Shown: one piece after another, positions 1 to 4,275 of the stretch | How the letters are laid out: each line of letters starts with the position of its first letter | Position numbering within the stretch: the stretch's first letter is position 1 | Source: Nitrospirota bacterium | GTDB lineage: Bacteria; Nitrospirota; Nitrospiria; Nitrospirales; UBA8639 | DNA: 9,199 nt | NCBI GenBank assembly: GCA_029881175.1 | Contig: JAOUNC010000080.1 | Location: 1 to 9,199 of the forward strand | Direction of reading: 5' to 3' | Translations under genes and position numbers: made by a program | Notes under the pieces: generated by a model | Databases searched by the model: none | Told to the model about the DNA's origin: nothing | The model's input: only the letters and a program-made list of their open reading frames with translations

Positions 1-1
1 A

Positions 2-1273
2 AACGTTATTCGACCATCAGGTTTGTTTACCAATTCGTGGGGAGATGCCGGTTTAGGTGATCAGGGTTCGTCTGGTGCCATCATCATTGACACCGGTCAG
101 CTTGTCGTAGCTGGGGGTGCCAGAATTGATAGCACGACTCAAAGTAGTGGGAAAGGCGGTGATGTAACTATTACGGTAAGCGATTCCCTCTCTCTAGCTG
201 GGCAGCGGATGCTGCCGGTTGCGGAAGTTGCTGTTTTTGGGTTAGGCAGTAGCCTTCCTAGCGGGATCTTCTCGCGAACGGTGGGTAGCGAGGGCGTCTC
301 TTGCACCGGTGGTTGTGGAGATGCGGGAAATATTTCGATTACCACTGGATTTCTTAACGTGACTGACGGGGCGGCTATCAATAGCGGAACGACGAGTACC
401 GGCCAAGGTGGGACGATTACGGTAAATGCCTCTGGCAATATCTCAATTGCCGGGACCTTGGATGATGGGACTCCGGGGGGGGTGCTTAGTCAGACCACTG
501 GGACAGGTCCCGGTTCGGGGGCTGGTGGAATTATTGCCCTGACCGCAGGAGATTCTTTCTTTTTACAGAATGGCGCGACGGTCTCTGCCAGTAGTAGTGG
601 GCCAGCTAATGCCGGCAATATTCAATTGACGGCGACCGATACCATTTTGCTCGATGGGGCCACGGTGACCGCCGAAGCCGCGCAAGCCTCAGGCGGCAAT
701 ATCAAGCTCACCGCCCAAGACCTTATTCAGTTGAACGACAGTACGATTTCCAGCTCGGTGCAAGGGAATGAGACCACGGCCGGGGGCGATGTGACGTTAG
801 ATCCTGATTTCATTATTCTACAGAACAGCCAAGTCCTGGCCAAAGCCGTGCAGGGACGGGGCGGCAATATTACGCTCATTTACAATAAGGCCTTTTTGCG
901 AGATTCGTTCAGTACACTGGATGCCTCGTCCGCGTTAGGCATAAGCGGCTCGGTGAATATTGAGGGGCCCACGAAATTTCTGAGTGGGGCCATTCTGCCG
1001 TTAGAGCAACAGCCGGTGAATGTGGCGGCGCTCTATGGGGCGCGTTGTGCGGCGGGCTCTGGTGGCCAATTCAGCACGTTTGTGGATTCCAAAGCGGAGA
1101 GTCTTTCTCCCACGCCTGGTGCGTTCCTCGCCAGTCCTTTACTCAATTCTGCGGCCTCGACTCATGTTGTCGCGGATCGTTCGGCTGGTCAACGGGCCCC
1201 GGTTATCCTGACCGCCTCCATTGCTCCCTTGGTACTGGGCCATGCTGGAGAACCCACCACCGCTTGCCCATAA
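2..1273 (+). CDS. C-terminal part of a filamentous haemagglutinin-like / two-partner-secretion exoprotein (5' end outside window)
   Basis: The reading frame is open from the left edge (423 residues visible), so the TTG near position 23 is not a credible start and the true start lies outside. The protein is low in charge and rich in Gly, Ser, Thr, Ala and Asn. It is built of irregular repeats of about 20-45 residues of the type GGNIxLTAxDxIxLxDGAxxTA, the signature of a secreted right-handed beta-helix. The C-terminus holds an AALYGARCAAG segment followed by a Ser/Pro-rich tail ending in Cys-Pro; an ALYGxRC segment near the end is what I recall from cyanobacterial-type haemagglutinin-domain proteins. 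An SCTGGCG pair of cysteines is also visible. In this family the N-terminal TPS domain is recognised by an outer-membrane FhaC/ShlB-type transporter; neither the domain nor the transporter is in view. Family assignment is fairly sure, the substrate or adhesion role is inferred. Confidence 0.85.
   Translation, partial: NVIRPSGLFTNSWGDAGLGDQGSSGAIIIDTGQLVVAGGARIDSTTQSSGKGGDVTITVSDSLSLAGQRMLPVAEVAVFGLGSSLPSGIFSRTVGSEGVSCTGGCGDAGNISITTGFLNVTDGAAINSGTTSTGQGGTITVNASGNISIAGTLDDGTPGGVLSQTTGTGPGSGAGGIIALTAGDSFFLQNGATVSASSSGPANAGNIQLTATDTILLDGATVTAEAAQASGGNIKLTAQDLIQLNDSTISSSVQGNETTAGGDVTLDPDFIILQNSQVLAKAVQGRGGNITLIYNKAFLRDSFSTLDASSALGISGSVNIEGPTKFLSGAILPLEQQPVNVAALYGARCAAGSGGQFSTFVDSKAESLSPTPGAFLASPLLNSAASTHVVADRSAGQRAPVILTASIAPLVLGHAGEPTTACP
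475..482 (+). repeat. Homopolymeric G8 tract inside the exoprotein gene
   Basis: Eight consecutive G residues encode part of a TPGGV segment in the beta-helical region. It is the longest G run in the window. A gain or loss of one base would shift the frame and truncate the exoprotein, so it is a possible slippage site. No direct evidence of variation can be seen here. Confidence 0.6.
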
Positions 1274-1348
1274 ATTCCTGTACTGGCTTCTCTTTCAACC
1301 TTCGCACTTTTTTTCTGGTTCCCCTAGACTCTTGGTTGCATATTTTTG

Positions 1349-1422
1349 ATGGATCCACGCCAATGGCTCGCAGGGATGACGATGGGGAGGGGGTATCCCC
1401 GACATTGATGATGGGAATCCAT
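1349..1422 (+). repeat. Dispersed intergenic repeat, degenerate composite copy
   Basis: This copy starts with GATGGATCCACGCC, continues to CAGGGATGAC at 1371-1380, and ends with CCCCGACAT...GGGAATCCAT (1397-1422). The first half matches the units at 2309-2345 and 8467-8504, and the second half matches those at 3181-3216 and 8193-8228. It fills the space between the converging exoprotein and RelE/ParE genes. No convincing hairpin plus T-tract terminator is visible in 1274-1445. Confidence 0.6.
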
Positions 1423-1445
1423 TTCCCTGTCAGGGACTCACCACA

Positions 1446-1742
1446 TTAATTTTTCAATGAGGGACTGCGAACCAAGGCTAATAGTTCTTCATAGACATTC
1501 CGACGTGGGCCCACAAAGATCACATCGACGGTCCGGTCTTTTTCAGTCAACTGATAAATGATTCGATAGGTACGCACTCGGTAAGATCGATAGCCAGAAA
1601 GTTCATGGTGGAGAGCATGGCCCTGTAAAGGCCTTTCTAGCAGAGTTCTGACAGCCTCTCGAACATCTTGTTTGACTTGGGGATGGAGCGTCCGAATATA
1701 CCGGGCAGCTTCCGGTGTGTAGCGGGCACGGTACGGCTTCAT
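1446..1742 (-). CDS. RelE/ParE-family toxin of a type II toxin-antitoxin system
   Basis: This 98-aa basic protein has the RelE/ParE fold signature. An N-terminal YTPEAARYIRTL helix pair is followed by LSGYRSYRVRTYRIIYQL (about residues 48-65) and a C-terminal VGPRRNVYEEL (77-87). RelE-type toxins cleave mRNA in the ribosomal A site, while ParE-type toxins inhibit gyrase; sequence alone does not choose between them, although the RSYRVRTYRIIY and RRNVYE motifs fit the RelE branch. The usual GHRRxVYE motif reads GPRRNVYE, a His-to-Pro change. The start ATG overlaps the stop of the upstream antitoxin in an ATGA (1739-1742), so translation is probably coupled. Length is normal and the gene looks intact. 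Confidence 0.9.
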   Translation of the reverse strand: MKPYRARYTPEAARYIRTLHPQVKQDVREAVRTLLERPLQGHALHHELSGYRSYRVRTYRIIYQLTEKDRTVDVIFVGPRRNVYEELLALVRSPSLKN

Positions 1743-2017
1743 GATTGTTCATGATCGAAGATCGCCGTCTCAGTCACCCATTGATGCGTTTGAGCTTCCT
1801 TCAAGGAGCGCCGAAGTCTTCTCATTGTCTTCTGATCGCTTAAGATTTCCAGCGTTTCCATTAATCCCTCAAAGTGTTCCATGCTGAGAAGAACGGCAGT
1901 GGGGACCCCATCACGCGTAATGGCCACGGTTTCTTGGTGCTTGGGCAACTGACGTATAAGATCAAGGAGTTGTGCCTTGGCTTGCGTGACGGAAATGTAC
2001 TGATCAACGTTGGCCAT
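1739..2017 (-). CDS. Phd/YefM-family antitoxin, partner of the RelE/ParE toxin
   Basis: This is a 92-aa protein. Its N-terminal half (ISVTQAKAQLLDLIRQL ... VAITRDGVPTAVLLS, about residues 8-47) is the Phd/YefM DNA-binding and dimerisation fold. The charged, probably disordered C-terminus (KTMRRLRRSLKEAQ to the end) would wrap the toxin. The frame is open upstream to about 2287, but the ATG at 2017 is chosen for three reasons: GGAGG lies 7 nt before it, the family homology begins here, and a sigma70 promoter (2049-2077) lies just upstream. It is the first gene of a two-gene operon with the toxin, overlapping it by 4 nt. It neutralises the toxin and is expected to repress its own promoter through the inverted repeat at 2030-2051. 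Confidence 0.9.
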   Translation of the reverse strand: MANVDQYISVTQAKAQLLDLIRQLPKHQETVAITRDGVPTAVLLSMEHFEGLMETLEILSDQKTMRRLRRSLKEAQTHQWVTETAIFDHEQS

Positions 2018-2029
2018 GTAATATCCTCC

Positions 2030-2051
2030 AATGGTTCTATATCTAACCATT
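2030..2051 (-). promoter_or_regulatory. Putative antitoxin operator (7-bp inverted repeat)
   Basis: AATGGTT and AACCATT form perfect 7-bp arms 8 nt apart. The upstream arm overlaps the -10 box and the downstream arm ends just before the Shine-Dalgarno site of the Phd/YefM-like gene. Arms of this length occur by chance in a window this size, so the support comes from position. Confidence 0.6.
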
Positions 2052-2077
2052 ATATTGACTATTTCTGCGAGTGGCAA
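2049..2077 (-). promoter_or_regulatory. Sigma70 promoter of the Phd/YefM-RelE/ParE operon
   Basis: On the minus strand there is a TTGCCA -35 box (2077-2072), a 17-nt spacer and a perfect TATAAT -10 box (2054-2049). Transcription would start near 2042, giving a leader of about 25 nt before the ATG at 2017. Confidence 0.75.
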
Positions 2078-2308
2078 GATTGGAAGGCATAGGCTTCGCC
2101 CAGTCTGCCTGCTAGGGGAAATGCGGAAGGGTTCGGGCTCAATTGACATGGTCGGAGATGCCGTTGAGGGGGAGCCGCAAGGGCGAGTGATGGGGAACGC
2201 ACACAGGGAGAGCGGGCGGGCGGTCATTTTCAAGGTTGGTAATTGGGAAGCAATTTTTGCCTTTGTTGTAGCAAAGGCCTTTGGCATTCATGAAACAGGA
2301 AAATTTAA
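2078..2308. other. Intergenic stretch without a supported gene
   Basis: Both strands carry frames open for 70-140 codons across this stretch. None has a ribosome site, recognisable domain or natural boundary. The plus-strand frame runs on through the dispersed repeat, and the minus-strand frame is an upstream extension of the antitoxin frame. I see no terminator. It could be the remains of a decayed gene that I do not recognise. Confidence 0.4.
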
Positions 2309-2345
2309 GAGGGGATGGATCCCCGCCACGGGCTGCGGGGATGAC
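2309..2345 (+). repeat. Dispersed intergenic repeat, GGGGATGGATCCCCGCC type
   Basis: The copy begins GAGGGGATGGATCCCCGCC and ends CTGCGGGGATGAC. It shares 19 + 13 identical bases with 8467-8504, apart from a variable centre of about five bases. CCCCGC and GCGGGG within it can pair, as can GGGGA and TCCCC, so two mutually exclusive small hairpins are possible. Confidence 0.8.
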
Positions 2346-2396
2346 ATAGAAGGGACGAAGCAGTTCCTTCGACGTCTCGATGACATCATTCCAAGA

Positions 2397-2453
2397 GATC
2401 CCTGCCTACGACCTACAGGGGGCAAGCTCAAAAGCTCGAAGGGATGACGAGAG
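2397..2453 (+). repeat. Possible degenerate copy of the same intergenic repeat
   Basis: GATCCCTGCC...ACCTACAGGGG followed by GGGATGACGAGAG resembles the GATCCCCGCC...CCTGCGGGGATGACGAGAG layout at 8475-8510, with an insertion. The match is partial and could be overread. Confidence 0.35.
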
Positions 2454-2512
2454 AATAACGCTGTGAGGATTCACACGCGATCTTGTTCTCTATCCTCGCT
2501 TCTTGTGCTGAA

Positions 2513-2830
2513 TTAGGAAAACATTTCCTGTAGGACAGCCAAAGTCTTGTCTGCTGTTGCATGGTGAATAACCCCAAGCTTTTTCACCAGACGCGATCGA
2601 TCAACGGCTCTCATCTGATCTAAGACAATATCACCTTTCTTCCCCTGAAAGGTCGTTTTCACTCTTGACGGAAAGTGATGTAGGGTCGTGGTCATCGGCG
2701 CAACAAGAACCGTTCTTATCGTTTGATTCATTTCATTGGGAGAAATCACCAAGGCCGGTCTTGTTTTTTTAATTTCTGAGCCTTGTGTGGGATCTAAAGA
2801 AACCAGATAGACCTCGAACTGGCTCACCAT
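2513..2830 (-). CDS. mazF: MazF/PemK-family endoribonuclease toxin
   Basis: This 105-aa protein has the MazF motifs in order: EVYLVSLDPTQGSEIKKTRPALVIS (about residues 5-29), VLVAPMTT (about 41-48), and GDIVLDQMRAVDRSRLVKKLG (about 66-86). The RP of the KTRP motif and the DQxRxxDxxRL block are the usual active-site and core elements of this sequence-specific mRNA interferase. ATG 2830 is preferred because an AGGA lies about 9 nt upstream; an in-frame ATG at 2836 would add two residues. It overlaps the end of mazE by 7 nt and is co-transcribed from the promoter at 3095-3123. No key residue seems lost. Confidence 0.92.
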   Translation of the reverse strand: MVSQFEVYLVSLDPTQGSEIKKTRPALVISPNEMNQTIRTVLVAPMTTTLHHFPSRVKTTFQGKKGDIVLDQMRAVDRSRLVKKLGVIHHATADKTLAVLQEMFS

Positions 2831-3069
2831 ACCCATTCGTCCTGATCAAAATTATTGCTCACATCATTGATAAGTAGCTCTTCTTCGCCGGCTCCAGCTT
2901 CAATGAAAGCTTCAGCCCACCCTTCCCTGGGTTTTTTCGCTTTGGAAATGACCAGAGTATCATTCTTGATTTCAAGAGATACTTCCTTGGTAAACCCGCA
3001 TTGCTTCAAAAGGTGCGAAGGAATAATGACGCCTTTCGAGTTGCCTATTTTTGTGATCGAGCTTTTCAT
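2824..3069 (-). CDS. mazE: MazE/AbrB-family antitoxin
   Basis: This 81-aa protein starts with a swapped-hairpin AbrB/MazE DNA-binding domain (SSITKIGNSKGVIIPSHLL, about residues 3-21, then VSLEIKNDTLVISKA). It ends in an acidic tail, NNFDQDEWVW, of the kind that occupies the MazF active-site groove. ATG 3069 is chosen because AGGGGG lies 5 nt upstream; the in-frame GTG at 3075 would touch that site. It is the first gene of the mazEF pair and the likely repressor acting at the 3078-3108 inverted repeat. Confidence 0.92.
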   Translation of the reverse strand: MKSSITKIGNSKGVIIPSHLLKQCGFTKEVSLEIKNDTLVISKAKKPREGWAEAFIEAGAGEEELLINDVSNNFDQDEWVW

Positions 3070-3077
3070 AATCACCC

Positions 3078-3108
3078 CCTAATGTTAGTACTGTGTTATA
3101 ACATTAGG
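3078..3108 (-). promoter_or_regulatory. Putative MazE operator (10-bp perfect inverted repeat)
   Basis: CCTAATGTTA (3078-3087) and TAACATTAGG (3099-3108) are perfect 10-bp arms with an 11-nt spacer, so arm centres are 21 bp, or two helical turns, apart. One arm lies partly in the promoter spacer and touches the -10 box. The other runs into the Shine-Dalgarno site of mazE. A GTTATAAC palindrome lies at 3095-3102. Binding here would block both polymerase entry and, as RNA, possibly affect translation. Confidence 0.8.
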
Positions 3109-3123
3109 TCGCGTGACGGTCAA
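3095..3123 (-). promoter_or_regulatory. Sigma70 promoter of mazEF
   Basis: The minus strand has a TTGACC -35 box (3123-3118), a 17-nt spacer and a TATAAC -10 box (3100-3095). The predicted start near 3088 falls between the two operator arms, about 20 nt before the mazE ATG. Confidence 0.75.
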
Positions 3124-3142
3124 TGCCATGGAGTAGGGGCGT

Positions 3143-3216
3143 GGATGACGATGGGAGAGGATTGCGGGGATGACAGCGGACAGCGTCATTTCCGACATTG
3201 GTTCTCGGGAATCCAT
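3143..3216 (+). repeat. Dispersed intergenic repeat, composite copy
   Basis: GGATGACGATGGGAGAGG and TGCGGGGATGAC (3163-3174) match parts of the 1349-1422 and 2309-2345 copies. CAGCGTCATT...CGGGAATCCAT (3181-3216) matches 8193-8228 at 32 of 36 positions. The copy occupies the gap between the divergent mazE and DUF433 genes. Confidence 0.7.
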
Positions 3217-3359
3217 CTGTTGGTCAGTAGCAGGCGTCAAGCGTGCGTGTACTTTTAAGACTTTTTCCCTTCTTCTAGTCTTTTGAAAAGTGAACTCTGG
3301 AGGCCAGGGGAGGTATTTTTCTTAAGACTCCAGCATGTGATCACCCTCAAACCACGGCA

Positions 3360-3387
3360 TTGCCAGATCGTTTCTAAGTGGGATAAT
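3360..3387 (+). promoter_or_regulatory. Sigma70 promoter of the DUF433 antitoxin gene
   Basis: TTGCCA (3360-3365), a 16-nt spacer and GATAAT (3382-3387), with TG one base before the -10 (3379-3380) as in an extended -10 promoter. Transcription would start near 3394, only about 16 nt before the ATG. Confidence 0.6.
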
Positions 3388-3409
3388 TTTTCTGATTAGG
3401 AGGTTACCC

Positions 3410-3640
3410 ATGCCCTGGAAAGAGAGGATACACATCGATCCAAGTATTTTGGTGGGGAAAACTGTCATTAAAGGCACCCGTTTGGCTGTCGAGTTTGTGA
3501 TCGATCTCTTGGCGCAGGGGTGGACCGAAGCACAGATACTTCAGAGTTATCCGGGAATTAGCCATGAGGACATTCAAGCCTGTCTTGCCTACGCCAGTGC
3601 TACCTTACATGGCGAACGGGTCTACCCACTTCCGATTTGA
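3410..3640 (+). CDS. DUF433 domain protein, VapB-like antitoxin
   Basis: This 76-aa protein matches the DUF433 pattern through most of its length: IHIDPSILVGKTVIKGTRLAVEFVIDLLAQGWTE (about 7-40), then ILQSYPGISHEDIQACLAYA (about 43-62). DUF433 proteins have a helix-turn-helix-like core and are commonly the antitoxin of a DUF5615 PIN-like toxin. The ATG at 3410 follows AGGAGGT (3398-3404) with 5 nt between. The next frame, starting at 3644, is the beginning of exactly such a DUF5615 protein but is broken, so this may now be an orphan antitoxin. No operator repeat as clear as those of the neighbouring TA modules is seen. Confidence 0.9.
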   Translation: MPWKERIHIDPSILVGKTVIKGTRLAVEFVIDLLAQGWTEAQILQSYPGISHEDIQACLAYASATLHGERVYPLPI

Positions 3641-3643
3641 TTC

Positions 3644-3721
3644 GTGCGTATTCTTGCCAATGAAAATGTGCCGGGTGAGATTGCCCAGAGTCTCAGGGCT
3701 CTAGGAGCCTGTCGGACTTAG
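3644..3721 (+). pseudogene. Truncated DUF5615 (PIN-like) toxin gene
   Basis: A GTG 3 nt after the DUF433 stop opens VRILANENVPGEIAQSLRALG, the N-terminus typical of DUF5615 PIN-like toxins (consensus about MRILADENxP). After Leu20 the frame enters the terminal repeat of the 3701-3810 element and ends at a TAG at 3719-3721, giving 25 residues instead of the roughly 110-120 usual for the family. The acidic residue normally in LADEN is Asn here (LANEN). None of the three frames I read after 3810 resembles the missing part, so the rest was deleted or moved rather than merely interrupted. Confidence 0.8.
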
Positions 3722-3810
3722 GATGAATCGGCTACAACAATGTCTAAGTGGCCAAAATCTGGCCTCACTCAGTCACTTTTTCGCTCTCGATTCCATAGAC
3801 AGGCTCCTAG
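3701..3810. mobile_element. 110-bp MITE-like element with perfect 13-bp terminal inverted repeats
   Basis: CTAGGAGCCTGTC at the left end and GACAGGCTCCTAG at the right end are exact reverse complements. The outermost CTAG is itself palindromic and could be a 4-bp target duplication, leaving 9-bp repeats. The interior has no coding capacity and contains CGGACTTAGG after the left end and small internal pairings (for example ACTTAG with CTAAGT). It is most easily read as a non-autonomous derivative of an insertion sequence whose transposase is elsewhere. The left junction GGCTC-TAG-GAGCC is palindromic. Confidence 0.75.
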
Positions 3811-3918
3811 CTATTTATTTCGATTTCCGAGAAAAATATACCAGGCGATGCCCAGGGCGATGAGGCACGAAAAGGCGACCCCAAGAAAGATATATTGAAA
3901 AATGTCAAAAAGTTGCAT
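3811..3918 (-). CDS. Small single-span membrane protein, 35 aa, function unknown
   Basis: The frame encodes MQLFDIFQYIFLG, a hydrophobic stretch of about 22 residues (YIFLGVAFSCLIALGIAWYI) and a short basic tail GNRNK, consistent with one membrane span with a positively charged end. ATG 3918 is preferred because GGGGTGA lies 4 nt upstream; the same frame is open to an ATG at 3993, which would add 25 residues without a good ribosome site. The stop codon directly abuts the right end of the 3701-3810 element. Size and layout recall small subunits of respiratory complexes, but no specific family is recognised. Confidence 0.5.
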   Translation of the reverse strand: MQLFDIFQYIFLGVAFSCLIALGIAWYIFLGNRNK

Positions 3919-4275
3919 GGCATCACCCCATAAAGTCTTCCCCACGTTTGGGGATATGTTCTCATTTGTAGATAAAGCAAGCCTGGTGCCCACCTGTCAG
4001 AAATTTTCAAGCAATTAAAATACATTTAATTTCAACATGTTATATGGAATTTTTTGGCTTGGTTGTGGGTATCTTAGGGGGGTGATTATTATAAGTGTCT
4101 ACGATGTTGTCATGGTGGCTACGATGGTATGCAGTTCGACATGCTCGTGTGGGGGCGGAGGGGCGATGTCCTCCGTGGGAAGGGCTGTACTTCAGAAGTG
4201 CGGAGAAATGCCTACGATTGGGCAGAGGGAAGTGCGGACGCTGGGTTGGAGGTGTCCTGGCCTAAAACGTTTGGG
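3919..4275. other. Intergenic stretch without a supported feature
   Basis: This is the space downstream of the CHAT gene and upstream of the 35-aa ORF. The plus-strand frames at about 4037-4279 and 4129-4401 have no recognisable domain, and the latter runs into the CHAT gene antisense. No hairpin plus T-tract terminator was found for the CHAT gene. A TTAGGGGGGTGATTATT segment at 4074-4090 looks like a ribosome site but is not followed by a plausible frame. Confidence 0.4.

Noticed and set aside
139..438. Minus-strand frame inside the exoprotein gene
   Set aside because: It is antisense to a clear beta-helical coding region; its Pro- and Val-rich composition is what the complement of Gly/Thr codons gives.
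2018..2287. Upstream in-frame extension of the Phd/YefM antitoxin (start near 2287)
   Set aside because: The ATG at 2017 has an ideal ribosome site and promoter and matches where the family begins; the extension has no recognisable domain and covers the promoter and operator.
2031..2447. 138-codon plus-strand open frame
   Set aside because: It is antisense to the antitoxin promoter region and runs through a dispersed repeat, with no ribosome site and no recognised family.
3251..3291. Imperfect inverted repeat ACTTTTAAGACT ... AGTCTTTTGAAAAGT as a possible terminator
   Set aside because: The stem is AT-rich and interrupted, has no following T-run, and no gene ends there on either strand.
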